DNA from: Gracilibacillus suaedae
GTDB lineage: Bacteria; Bacillota; Bacilli; Bacillales; Amphibacillaceae
Assembly: GCF_017599345.1 (NCBI RefSeq)
Contig: NZ_JAGFVL010000053.1
Coordinates: forward strand, 1-64,000
Direction: 5' to 3'
DNA length: 64,000 nucleotides
Shown here: positions 9,686 through 18,030 of the stretch, piece by piece
Layout of the letters: every line of letters begins with the position of its first letter
Position numbering within the stretch: the stretch's first letter is position 1
Program-made: the position numbers and the translations under genes
Notes under the pieces: model-generated
The model's input: only the letters and a program-made list of their open reading frames with translations
Database searches by the model: none
Told to the model about the DNA's origin: nothing

Positions 9686-10798
9686 ATTATTAACAAAAAG
9701 CTTTCACTATTAGCAGTATTACTATTAGCGTTAGGTGTCTTTTTAGCAGCATGCGGAGGAGGCACGGAAGAAGAAGAAACTGATAACGGCGGCGAAGATA
9801 CAGGAGACAATACGGAAGAAACAACTGATGGAGAAGAAGCTGCAGGTGATTTTGAAGAGCAAGAATGGATTTTTATCACAGAAGAAACTGGTGAACAAGT
9901 ACAAATGGCTTATGCAGATGAATTTGCAAAGCGTATTGATGAGAAATCTGGTGGAAGTATCACAGTCGAAACTTATGAATTTGGTGGACTTGGTAGTGAA
10001 ACAGACCAAGTTGTACAATTACAAGAAGGGACTGCTCAGCTAGCAGTAACATCTCCAGGTTTTATTGGGAACACAGTAAAGGAAAGTCAAATTTTTGGTC
10101 TACATTTCTTATTTCCTGAAAGTGTAGAAGAAACACAACAAATTTTAAATGAAAGTGAAGCAATTAATGTAGATTTAGTAGAGCAATATGAAGCAATTGG
10201 TCTAGAACCGCTTGCATTCTGGACAGAAGGTGCTATGCAATGGACTAGTAATACACCTTTAGAATCTCCAGCAGACTTTGAAAACTTTAAAATGAGAACA
10301 CAGGGTAGCGAGTTACAAAATGAGTCTTATGGAGCATATGGAGCAAACCCAGATGGTTATAGCTGGGGTGAACTTTACACAGCATTAGAAAACGGTACGA
10401 TGGATGGACAGGAAAACCCAATATTCTTTATTGCTGATGCTTCGTTCCACGAAGTTCAAGATTATATGACACTTTCTAACCATAACAACTATGTAGCAAC
10501 AACAACAGTTAACCAAGAATGGTATGATGGCTTAGGAGAAGCTGAAAAAGCTCTAGTCGATGAAACAGTGGAAGAATTACAAAGCTGGGTGTTTGAAGAG
10601 CAAGAACGTCAAAATGAAGAATTCTTATCTGTCATTGAAGAAACGACTGAAATTGTAGAAATCAGTGAAGAAGATCGTGAAGAATTTAAAGAACTAGCAA
10701 TGCCAGTACGTGACTTCTATCGTGAGAACATCTCAACAGTTGATGGAGCAATTCTTGACAAACTAGAACAAGAAATTGAAGAAATTACTGGTGAGTAA
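9686..10798 (+). CDS. dctP: TRAP transporter substrate-binding lipoprotein DctP, probable AUU/AUC start
   Basis: The solute-binding protein of the TRAP system, about 370 residues. A lipoprotein signal (NKKLSLLAVLLLALGVFLAAC) ends in a lipobox with Cys at codon 9752, followed by an acidic Glu/Asp/Thr linker that should hold the protein off the membrane, then an SBP_bac_7 domain with the substrate-binding Arg in FKMRTQGSE. The frame is closed upstream by TAG at 9671. Between that stop and the lipobox there is no ATG, GTG or TTG; the first is an ATG at 9905, inside the mature domain. ATC 9683, ATT 9686 and ATT 9689 follow AGGGGG (9672-9677) by 5, 8 and 11 nt. Start 9686 is chosen for spacing. 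Confidence 0.88.
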   Translation: MINKKLSLLAVLLLALGVFLAACGGGTEEEETDNGGEDTGDNTEETTDGEEAAGDFEEQEWIFITEETGEQVQMAYADEFAKRIDEKSGGSITVETYEFGGLGSETDQVVQLQEGTAQLAVTSPGFIGNTVKESQIFGLHFLFPESVEETQQILNESEAINVDLVEQYEAIGLEPLAFWTEGAMQWTSNTPLESPADFENFKMRTQGSELQNESYGAYGANPDGYSWGELYTALENGTMDGQENPIFFIADASFHEVQDYMTLSNHNNYVATTTVNQEWYDGLGEAEKALVDETVEELQSWVFEEQERQNEEFLSVIEETTEIVEISEEDREEFKELAMPVRDFYRENISTVDGAILDKLEQEIEEITGE

Positions 10799-10838
10799 TT
10801 TAACAACCAAAAATATACATGATTATTAATATGCATGA

Positions 10839-10877
10839 AAAATCCTCGAGCTTATAAAAGCTTGAGGATTTTTTTGT
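10839..10877 (+). terminator. Intrinsic terminator of the dctQMP operon
   Basis: Stem AATCCTCGAGCTT / AAGCTTGAGGATT with one G-T pair and a 4-nt loop, followed by a T run. Confidence 0.88.
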
Positions 10878-10880
10878 TAT

Positions 10881-10947
10881 AAGGAAAGAGAGTATAAAAT
10901 CAGCGCAAGGACCGTGTTAAACGGAGTAGTTATTTTGAAATGTTTGA
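10881..10947. repeat. Dispersed intergenic repeat, family R1, copy 1
   Basis: The segment begins AAGGAAAGAGAGTATAAAAT directly after a terminator and ends GTAGTTATTTTGAAAT. The same start, spacing and end recur at 22593-22657. Confidence 0.6.
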
Positions 10948-11001
10948 TGTATATTTGCAATAAATTTTTAGAAAATATTCACAAATCTGAATTCGCTTTC
11001 A

Positions 11002-11030
11002 TTGACTCGAAGAGAATTTCACAATATACT
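11002..11030 (+). promoter_or_regulatory. Sigma-A promoter of paiA
   Basis: TTGACT, a 17-nt spacer, then TATACT, about 75 nt before the GTG start. The rest of the interval 10799-11104 holds the dct terminator and an R1 repeat copy; nothing else was seen there. Confidence 0.7.
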
Positions 11031-11104
11031 TAAATTATCTGCCGTTAAATTTTGCCTCATATGCAAGGTTCAAGGTAAATCTAAACTGTAAAGGAGAGGG
11101 TTAA

Positions 11105-11623
11105 GTGAAGACAAGTATCAGGAAATGTACACTGGAAGATTTGCAATTATTACAGGACATAGGTACAGAAACATATAATGAAACTTACAGTCATCTAAAC
11201 ACACCCGAAAATATTAATGAATATTTAGATCAAGCCTTCAGTACAGAACAACTTACGAAAGAATTATCCAATCCATCCTCGACATTTTTATTCCAATACG
11301 TAGACAACATGCTAACAGGTTACTTGAAAGTAAATGAGGGAGACGCACAAACATATCAAATCGGTGATAATGCCCTGGAAATCGAACGCATTTACGTGAA
11401 AAACACCTTTCATGAGAAAGGATTAGGGAAATTATTACTACAAACAGGAATTGATATTGCAAGAGAACGAGACAAAAGTGAGATTTGGTTAGGCATATGG
11501 CGAAAAAACAAAAACGCTATCAATTTTCATGAAAAAATGGGATTTGAAAAGAGGGGATCTTACTCGATCTATATAGGAGACGAGGAACAAAATAATTATA
11601 TTATGGTCAAGCAGTTAAAATAG
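11105..11623 (+). CDS. paiA: Spermidine/spermine N-acetyltransferase PaiA-like (GNAT)
   Basis: A 172-residue GNAT protein of the same length and block order as B. subtilis PaiA, which acetylates polyamines to limit their toxicity. Diagnostic stretches are the N-terminal RKCTLEDLQLLQ, LEIERIYVKN before the acetyl-CoA loop, GLGKLLLQ (the RxxGxG/A-like P-loop) and C-terminal GDEEQNNYIMVK. Start is GTG at 11105 after AAAGGAGAGG. The usual partner paiB is not adjacent. Polyamine synthesis genes speE/speB lie 26 kb downstream. Confidence 0.85.
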   Translation: MKTSIRKCTLEDLQLLQDIGTETYNETYSHLNTPENINEYLDQAFSTEQLTKELSNPSSTFLFQYVDNMLTGYLKVNEGDAQTYQIGDNALEIERIYVKNTFHEKGLGKLLLQTGIDIARERDKSEIWLGIWRKNKNAINFHEKMGFEKRGSYSIYIGDEEQNNYIMVKQLK

Positions 11624-11735
11624 TTCAACGTATCTCATTATTATAAGTCTTATAATCTATTATAAGGTAACAGGCTTTCGCCAACCTAATTGGCGAAATG
11701 CCATGGTATCTTATACGATCATCAATTCTTCACAC

Positions 11736-12827
11736 TTAAAACAAATCCGGATCCTCTTCTGATTGATTTTTCTTCCACTCATAATAGAAATGCGCAATGA
11801 TCGTTTTAACAACTGCATAAGCAGGAATGATAAACAATAATCCTAAAAATCCTGCAATTCCCCCAGCAGCTAGAATCAAGGTAATAACCGTTAACGGATG
11901 AATGGATAGCGCTCTTCCCATTACGTTTGGTGAGATAAGGTTACTTTCAATCTGTTGCGCGACTATCATCACAATTGCCGCCCATACAGCCATGATCGGT
12001 TCTTGAAAGACCCCAACGATAATAGCAGGAATTGCTGATAAAAACGGACCTAAGAATGGAATGAAATTCATTAATAACCCAAATAAGGCTAAGGATAAGG
12101 AATATTCTAGGCCAATGATCAAATAACCAATATAAAGCATAGCCCCAACACACACGCTCACAATAAACTGTCCTTGAATAAATGAAGCCAAAGTATGATT
12201 AATGTTTGCTGTTAATGTTTTAAAACTTTTTGCCTTTTTAGGGCTTAAAAATTTTGAAACAAAAGGTACAAACTTATATCCATCCTTCAACATAAAGAAA
12301 AGGAAGAACGGGATTAAGAAAAAGGCAAATACAAAACTGAAAATTTGTCCGATCACGCCAATGATGCTGGAAGTAATCGTTTCTGCATACTGACTGAAAT
12401 TATCCAAGACATTTTGAATCGCGTTTTCAAACTGTGGTGGTATAATATTCTGATTTTCCTGCCACATTTCAAACAGGCTTTCGGCGCTGTTTACCATTTT
12501 CGGAATACTATCAACAAAGTTTGAAAATTGTCTTTGTACAACGGGAGCAACGAAGTTAATAATGATCGTAATCACTAAAACGATTAAGAGAAATACAATA
12601 AATGTACCTGCAATTCGCGGTACTCTCTTTTTTTCTAACCAATTAACGATGGGATTTGTAATATAGAAGATAATCCCAGCTCCTATGATAGGAACCGCAA
12701 TGGCAGTCAGATAAGCACCAACAGGCTCAAATATAAACTTAGTTAAAGAAATGAGATAGATTAAAGTAAAAATAAGTATACATGTTACGAGAATCCGTAT
12801 GCTCTTTTTTTTAAACAAAAGTGCCAC
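11736..12827 (-). CDS. AI-2E family transporter (PF01594-type membrane protein)
   Basis: A 363-residue protein with about eight membrane segments and the family's typical C-terminal signature region (LALFGLLMNFIPFLGPFLSA and LIPAYAVVKTIIAHFY-like ends). Family members include exporters of AI-2 and, in halophiles, Na+/H+ antiporters, so the substrate is open. The listed start is GTG 12827. A TTG nine bases further in gives an MFKKKSIRIL-type N-terminus and may be the real start. Monocistronic, between paiA (convergent) and pgcA (divergent). Confidence 0.8.
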   Translation of the reverse strand: MALLFKKKSIRILVTCILIFTLIYLISLTKFIFEPVGAYLTAIAVPIIGAGIIFYITNPIVNWLEKKRVPRIAGTFIVFLLIVLVITIIINFVAPVVQRQFSNFVDSIPKMVNSAESLFEMWQENQNIIPPQFENAIQNVLDNFSQYAETITSSIIGVIGQIFSFVFAFFLIPFFLFFMLKDGYKFVPFVSKFLSPKKAKSFKTLTANINHTLASFIQGQFIVSVCVGAMLYIGYLIIGLEYSLSLALFGLLMNFIPFLGPFLSAIPAIIVGVFQEPIMAVWAAIVMIVAQQIESNLISPNVMGRALSIHPLTVITLILAAGGIAGFLGLLFIIPAYAVVKTIIAHFYYEWKKNQSEEDPDLF

Positions 12828-12990
12828 AACCTTTTCTGTCTTTATTCATTAATTGTATTTTATCATATAAAATAAAAAAATGGTTTTTGGACCCCTGAAA
12901 CTCTTCCAAATAGTGTGAGATTATAATAGAAACAATAGAAAGTCTATGCTAGTATAAGAATATATAATGTAGGACTAAGGGGGAAATCAC

Positions 12991-14709
12991 ATGTCATGGC
13001 AAGATACATTAAAAAGATGGACATCTCATACAACGCTAGATAAAGATTTAGGAGAACAATTAAAACAACTATCCCAAGATCAGAAGGAGTTAGAAGATTC
13101 CTTTTATAAGAATTTAACCTTTGGTACCGGCGGAATGCGTGGAATGCTGGGGCCTGGAACCAATCGAATGAATATTTATACCGTTCGGAAAGCAGTGGAA
13201 GGATTAGCAAATTACATAACGAAAAATGTAGATAATGCACATAACAGAGGAGTTGTTATTGCATATGACTCTCGCTATATGTCACAAGAGTTTGCCGTAG
13301 AAGTGGCAAAGGTTTTAGGTGCACATGATATTAAGGCATATGTATTTGAATCATTACGCCCAACACCATTACTTTCATTTGCGGTTCGCTATTTAAAGAC
13401 AGCTGCCGGTATTATGATTACCGCAAGTCATAACCCTCCTGAGTATAATGGTTTTAAAGTCTATAACGAGGATGGCGGACAAGTACCATTACAAGAAGCT
13501 GCTGCCATCATAGAAGAGGTAAATAAAGTAGAAGATGAATTAAATGTTACCGTCAAAAGCAAGGAAGAAGTCGAAAGTGCTGGTCTATTGGAGTGGGTTG
13601 GCGAAACAGTGGATAATGCTTATCTTCAGGAGTTAAAAACCATTCAAAAGCAAGCAGAAGAAAACAGTGTGAATATAGTCTTTACACCATTGCATGGAAC
13701 GGCTCATGACCTTGTATTAAAAGGATTAGCTCAAATTGGCTATGACCAAGTACATGTGGTGAAAGAGCAAGCAAACCCGGACCCGGAATTCTCGACAGTA
13801 CAGTCACCAAATCCAGAAGAGCATCAAGCGTTTGAATTGGCAATCAAGCAAGGGAAAGAAATCGATGCGGATATTCTAATTGGTACAGACCCGGATGCTG
13901 ATCGTTTAGGTGTTGCTGTAAAAGATGGGAATGGGTCTTATCAAGTATTAACAGGGAATCAGTTAGGATCACTATTATTGGATTATACATTATCTCATTT
14001 AAGTGAGAAGGAACTTGAAAATGGGCAAGTAATTAAAACGATTGTAACATCTGAATTGGGAAGGGCGATCGCTTCCTATTATGGTGTTGATTCACTTGAC
14101 ACGTTAACTGGTTTTAAATTTATCGGTGAGAAAATTAAGCAATTTGAATCTGACCAACGACATTTCCTTTTCGGCTATGAGGAAAGTTATGGTTATTTAA
14201 TTGGAGATTTCGTCCGTGATAAAGATGCGGTACAAGCAGCAGTAGTAGCATGTGAAATGGCGAATTATTGGAAAGCGAAAGGTAAGACACTTTTGGAGGC
14301 ACTAGATACATTGTACGAACGTCACGGCTATTACTTAGAAGGCCAGAAGTCTTTAACATTAAAAGGTAAAGATGGTGCTGAACAAATTGCTGCCATTATG
14401 GAAGATATTCGTGAAAATCCGTTTACACAATTAGGTGGATTACAAGTAACAGCGATTGAAGATTATCAAAGCAGCAAACGTAAGTTACCAGTAGGTGCAA
14501 CAGAGGAAGACATTTCATTACCAAAAGAAAACGTTATGAAATTTTTGCTTGAAGATGATGCATGGGTATGCTTCCGTCCTTCAGGTACGGAACCTAAAAT
14601 CAAAAGCTACTTCGGTGTAAAAACAGATAATGCAGATAAGAGCAAATTGCTTTTACAAACTATTCAAGCAGAAGTAGAGGAAAGAATAAACAAGATTATC
14701 AATGCATAA
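12991..14709 (+). CDS. pgcA: Alpha-phosphoglucomutase / phosphomannomutase PgcA
   Basis: A 572-residue alpha-D-phosphohexomutase that interconverts glucose-1-P and glucose-6-P for UDP-glucose, teichoic acid and glycolipid synthesis. The phosphoserine loop is TASHNPPEYNGFKVY, the metal-binding loop DPDADRLGVAV, the sugar-binding loop GYEESYGYL, and the phosphate-binding site RPSGTEPKIKSY near the C-terminus. The length matches B. subtilis PgcA (YhxB). ATG after AGGGGGAAA. A terminator follows 13 nt after the stop. Confidence 0.94.
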   Translation: MSWQDTLKRWTSHTTLDKDLGEQLKQLSQDQKELEDSFYKNLTFGTGGMRGMLGPGTNRMNIYTVRKAVEGLANYITKNVDNAHNRGVVIAYDSRYMSQEFAVEVAKVLGAHDIKAYVFESLRPTPLLSFAVRYLKTAAGIMITASHNPPEYNGFKVYNEDGGQVPLQEAAAIIEEVNKVEDELNVTVKSKEEVESAGLLEWVGETVDNAYLQELKTIQKQAEENSVNIVFTPLHGTAHDLVLKGLAQIGYDQVHVVKEQANPDPEFSTVQSPNPEEHQAFELAIKQGKEIDADILIGTDPDADRLGVAVKDGNGSYQVLTGNQLGSLLLDYTLSHLSEKELENGQVIKTIVTSELGRAIASYYGVDSLDTLTGFKFIGEKIKQFESDQRHFLFGYEESYGYLIGDFVRDKDAVQAAVVACEMANYWKAKGKTLLEALDTLYERHGYYLEGQKSLTLKGKDGAEQIAAIMEDIRENPFTQLGGLQVTAIEDYQSSKRKLPVGATEEDISLPKENVMKFLLEDDAWVCFRPSGTEPKIKSYFGVKTDNADKSKLLLQTIQAEVEERINKIINA

Positions 14710-14721
14710 TGAATTGGAAAA

Positions 14722-14766
14722 AGAAGAACCTAATGCTATCACTGAGATGGTATAGGTTCTTTTTTT
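14722..14766 (+). terminator. Intrinsic terminator of pgcA
   Basis: AAGAACCTA and TAGGTTCTT pair around an inner imperfect stem and are followed by seven T residues. Confidence 0.82.
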
Positions 14767-14778
14767 GATTAGTAAAGA

Positions 14779-14807
14779 TTGACAGACAGGAAAAAAAGAC
14801 TTATAGT
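14779..14807 (+). promoter_or_regulatory. Strong sigma-A promoter of the riboswitch-terC transcript
   Basis: Consensus TTGACA, a 17-nt spacer and TATAGT. The transcript would start near 14814, directly at the first conserved bases of the riboswitch. Confidence 0.85.
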
Positions 14808-14814
14808 TATAACA

Positions 14815-14936
14815 TACATAAAGGGGAGTAGCTGTTACAATAAATGTCGTCATTTCGAGAATTATCTCCGGCATTATTGGCAACTCAGGCGTTGTTGGCG
14901 AGACCTTTACCACCAGTGGTAAGGGTCTCGTTTTTT
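14815..14936 (+). promoter_or_regulatory. yybP-ykoY manganese riboswitch with terminator
   Basis: The segment holds the hallmark blocks of the yybP-ykoY class: AAAGGGGAGTAGC at the 5' side, GTCGTCATTTCGAGA, CTCCGGCA, and GTTGGCGAGACCTTTACC at the 3' side, in that order. The last block is also the 5' arm of a terminator (CGAGACC / GGTCTCG with a TTTACCA/TGGTAA extension, 14899-14930) followed by six T. Known members sense Mn2+ and turn genes on when it is abundant. The downstream TerC-family gene is a typical target. Confidence 0.9.
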
Positions 14937-14939
14937 ATG

Positions 14940-14965
14940 TGATCTTTACCAACTGGTGGAGATCA
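14940..14965 (+). other. Second hairpin between the riboswitch terminator and the terC ribosome site
   Basis: TGATCT / AGATCA arms enclose TTACCAACTGGT. The core TTTACCA..TGGT repeats that of the riboswitch terminator just upstream. It ends 11 nt before the AGGAGA ribosome site. Confidence 0.6.
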
Positions 14966-14991
14966 CATTTTTATTTAGGAGATGGAGCAAA

Positions 14992-15768
14992 TTGGAATTA
15001 TTATTAGAGTACGGATGGGTTTTATTAGTATTAATTGGTTTGGAAGGGATTTTAGCAGCAGATAATGCGCTTGTTCTAGCGATTATGGTCAAACATTTAC
15101 CGGATGACCAACGTAAAAAAGCGCTCTTTTACGGGTTAGCAGGTGCTTTTGTTTTAAGATTTGGTTCCTTATTTGTTATTTCGTTCCTAGTTGATGTCTG
15201 GCAAGTACAGGCAATAGGTGCAGCCTATTTATTATTTATCTCGATTAAGCACTTATATGATACATTTCGTAAGAAGAATAAAGGAGAGACAGGAGCAGAA
15301 GAGCAGGCAGAAGCGGCAGTGGAAAAAGGAGGACCTGGCTTCTGGATGACCGTCTTAAAGGTTGAACTTGCCGACTTAGCATTTGCGGTGGATTCCATTT
15401 TAGCGGCTGTTGCCTTAGCAGTAGCTTTACCAGCAACAGGCATCGGTACGATTGGAAGCCTTGATACGGGTCAATTCCTTGTCGTGCTAGCTGGTGGGAT
15501 GATCGGATTAATCATTATGCGTTTTGCTGCGAATGTATTTGTTAAATTATTGCATGAGCGTCCTGGATTAGAAGTGGCAGCATTTGTTATTGTCGGATGG
15601 GTTGGTATTAAATTGGTAGTAAGTGTATTAGCGCATGAAGATGTTCACCTTTTATCACATGATTTTGCACATTCCTTGCCTTGGAAATTAACGTTCTATC
15701 TTGTCCTTGTTGCTATCGCAGTAGCTGGTTGGTTTCTATCCAGTAAAAAGGAAGAACCGGAAGCGTAA
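14992..15768 (+). CDS. TerC-family membrane protein, probable Mn2+ exporter (YkoY/MeeY-like)
   Basis: A 258-residue protein with about seven membrane segments. Conserved acidic residues lie within helices (EGILAADNALVLAIMVKHLP near the N-terminus and LKVELADLAFAVDSILAAVA in the middle), the TerC metal-site pattern. In B. subtilis, TerC proteins export Mn2+ to feed secreted metalloenzymes. The start is taken as TTG 14992, 9 nt after AGGAGA. A longer frame from GTG 14956 begins inside the leader hairpin. The Mn2+ riboswitch upstream supports the assignment. Confidence 0.88.
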   Translation: MELLLEYGWVLLVLIGLEGILAADNALVLAIMVKHLPDDQRKKALFYGLAGAFVLRFGSLFVISFLVDVWQVQAIGAAYLLFISIKHLYDTFRKKNKGETGAEEQAEAAVEKGGPGFWMTVLKVELADLAFAVDSILAAVALAVALPATGIGTIGSLDTGQFLVVLAGGMIGLIIMRFAANVFVKLLHERPGLEVAAFVIVGWVGIKLVVSVLAHEDVHLLSHDFAHSLPWKLTFYLVLVAIAVAGWFLSSKKEEPEA

Positions 15769-15828
15769 ACAGATCATTTTATCGTCTGAACTCCGATGTC
15801 TATAATGGAGAGAGAAAGGATGATATAA

Positions 15829-16278
15829 ATGGCGATACACCAATTTACATTAAATGCCACGTGGCCTGGTGGTAGAAATGAAGTAGGACATATCGAAGCA
15901 GGTAATTTAAGTACCAAGATTTCCATTCCACCTGAAATGGATGGTCCGGGAGTTGGTACGAATCCAGATGAAATGTTATTAGGTGCAGCTGCTACCTGTT
16001 ATTTAATTACAGTGGCAGCGATGATCGAACGAGCGGATTTGCCTCTTGAATATATAGAGTTAACCTCTGTAGGAGATGTAGATGTCACCAATGGTGTATT
16101 TACTTATAAACGAATCATCCACCGTCCTGTTGTCATATTAAAAAAAGAAGCAACTGCCGATCATCTGCAAAAGTTGAAAAAGATTGTTAAACTAGCAGAG
16201 TCATCCTGTATGATCTCTCGGGCAATTAAAGGAAACGTCGAACTAGTCTTAGAAGAAGACCTTTCGATTGCAAGCTAA
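15829..16278 (+). CDS. OsmC/Ohr-family peroxiredoxin-like protein
   Basis: A 149-residue OsmC-fold protein with the two reactive cysteines in the expected places: AAATCYLITVAAM on the central helix and ESSCMISRAIKGN near the C-terminus. The family reduces organic hydroperoxides through a Cys pair. The subfamily (not classical Ohr) and physiological substrate are not determined. ATG after AGAAAGGATG. Own terminator downstream. Confidence 0.85.
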   Translation: MAIHQFTLNATWPGGRNEVGHIEAGNLSTKISIPPEMDGPGVGTNPDEMLLGAAATCYLITVAAMIERADLPLEYIELTSVGDVDVTNGVFTYKRIIHRPVVILKKEATADHLQKLKKIVKLAESSCMISRAIKGNVELVLEEDLSIAS

Positions 16279-16308
16279 CTTGTACTCCTCATGGGTACAA
16301 GTTTTTTT
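16277..16308 (+). terminator. Intrinsic terminator of the OsmC-family gene
   Basis: AACTTGTAC / GTACAAGTT stem with a 9-nt loop and seven T. Between here and tcyP the only clear element is the promoter at 16510. Confidence 0.88.
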
Positions 16309-16509
16309 ATTATGAGGAAAACCGATCATTTTCATCAACACATTTCCAGTTAAGTCACCTTTTACTGGGAAATCCTAAAGCTTCTTTTAGCAGTTTTTAC
16401 TGGTATTCGTAACACTGTTAAAGATTTATCTAAAGCAAGAAGCTTGTCATGTTTCCAATAATGAGTGTACACTAATTTTAAAAATAAATACTTGCACAAA
16501 TCATAAGTT

Positions 16510-16538
16510 TTGACATATGAAATAAATAAATGTAACAT
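16510..16538 (+). promoter_or_regulatory. Candidate sigma-A promoter of tcyP
   Basis: Consensus TTGACA, a 17-nt spacer and TAACAT, 44 nt before the tcyP start. Confidence 0.65.
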
Positions 16539-16582
16539 AATCCAAGTATTTATATCGGTTTAATTGAAAAGGAGGAAAAAAG

Positions 16583-17977
16583 ATGAACACAGTTTTCATA
16601 ATTATCAATATTGCTATTATGCTATTATTTATCGGTGTTTTAATCGGTATGCAGCGAAAATATGTATCGTTTAGTAAACGAGTTTTCGCGGGTTTAGGAC
16701 TAGGTATTCTTCTAGGTGCCTTTTTACAAATTGTTTATTCAGCAGATTCTGAAATCGTTACTGCAACGACAGATTGGTATAACATTGTAGGGCGTGGATA
16801 TGTCCGCCTATTAATGATGATCGTTATTCCGCTAGTAATGGTGTCTATTATTCAATCGATCATTAATTTAGAGAAATCATCTGAATTAGGGAAAATGTCA
16901 GCATGGATTATTGGTATTCTTGTTTCTACTGCTATGGTGGCAGCAGTAGTTGGTGTAACAAGCTCATCAATCTTTAATCTAAATGCAGACCAAATCGAAA
17001 TGGGTGAAGCTGAACAAGACCGAGCAGCATCATTAGAGGAAACGCTAGGCTCAGTTGAAGGAATGACGACCCCACAAAAAATACTAGAATTTATTCCGTC
17101 TAATATTTTCTTGGATATGACAGGAGAGCGTGCTACATCTGTTATTGCTGTAGTTATTTTCTCTATTTTAGTTGGAATTGCTGTATTAGGTGTAAGAAGA
17201 AAGCAACCAGAACAAGCAGAGAAATTTATAGATATAGTAAATACTTTCTATACTGTCATCATGCGTATTGTAACGATTATTTTACGCTTAGCGCCATATG
17301 GTATTTTAGGATTAATGGCAAATACAGTAGCACAGACAAATATAGCGGGCATTATTGAGCTTGGCAAATTTGTCGGTGCATCTTATGTGGCATTGCTTGC
17401 TATGTTTATCGTCCACATGATTATTCTGGCTATATTTAGACTAAATCCATTTACATTTGTCCGTAAAGTATTACCTGTACTAAGCTTTGCGTTTACATCA
17501 AGATCAAGTGCAGGTACGATTCCATTGACCATTCAAGTACAGAGGGAAAGTCTTGGTGTTCATAGTGGTACGGCCAATATGGCGGCATCTTTCGGTGCAA
17601 CAATTGGTCAAAACGGTTGTGCCGGTATCTATCCAGCGATGTTAGCGGTAATGATCGCACCTAGTCAAGGAATCGATCCGTTATCACCAGGTTTCTTATT
17701 GCCATTGATTTTAATCATTGGTATTAGTTCATTTGGCGTTGCTGGTGTTGGCGGTGGTGCAACATTTGCTGCGCTAATTGTATTATCATCTATGAATTTA
17801 CCTGTAGCACTAGCAGGTTTACTTATCACAGTAGAACCATTAATCGATATGGGGCGTACAGCATTAAACGTAAATGGTGCTATTTTATCGGGCACCTTAA
17901 CATCTAAATTCATGAAAAAACTAAACATTAAAACGTATAATGATAAAGAAGCAATTAATAAAGACATTGCTGTATAA
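16583..17977 (+). CDS. tcyP: L-cystine:cation symporter TcyP
   Basis: A 464-residue dicarboxylate/amino acid:cation symporter (DAACS) family protein, the same length as B. subtilis TcyP (YhcL). The transport core shows the serine-rich hairpin FAFTSRSSAGTIPLT, followed by NMAASFGATIGQNGCAGIYP and the C-terminal VEPLIDMGRTALNVNGA (Asp/Arg/Asn substrate and Na+ site). The role is Na+-linked uptake of cystine as a sulphur source. The start follows an excellent AAAGGAGG. Single gene with its own promoter and terminator. Confidence 0.92.
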   Translation: MNTVFIIINIAIMLLFIGVLIGMQRKYVSFSKRVFAGLGLGILLGAFLQIVYSADSEIVTATTDWYNIVGRGYVRLLMMIVIPLVMVSIIQSIINLEKSSELGKMSAWIIGILVSTAMVAAVVGVTSSSIFNLNADQIEMGEAEQDRAASLEETLGSVEGMTTPQKILEFIPSNIFLDMTGERATSVIAVVIFSILVGIAVLGVRRKQPEQAEKFIDIVNTFYTVIMRIVTIILRLAPYGILGLMANTVAQTNIAGIIELGKFVGASYVALLAMFIVHMIILAIFRLNPFTFVRKVLPVLSFAFTSRSSAGTIPLTIQVQRESLGVHSGTANMAASFGATIGQNGCAGIYPAMLAVMIAPSQGIDPLSPGFLLPLILIIGISSFGVAGVGGGATFAALIVLSSMNLPVALAGLLITVEPLIDMGRTALNVNGAILSGTLTSKFMKKLNIKTYNDKEAINKDIAV

Positions 17978-17986
17978 TTAACTTTT

Positions 17987-18018
17987 AAATCCCCTCTTAT
18001 AGCCATAAGAGGGGATTT
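17987..18018. terminator. Bidirectional terminator between tcyP and the RND remnant
   Basis: A 14-bp perfect stem AAATCCCCTCTTAT / ATAAGAGGGGATTT with a 4-nt loop. Confidence 0.88.
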
Positions 18019-18030
18019 ATCATTGTATTA

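Noticed and set aside
9660-9905. dctP as a frameshifted or truncated pseudogene
   Set aside because: The frame from the signal peptide through the mature domain is uninterrupted and family residues are intact; only the start codon is unusual.
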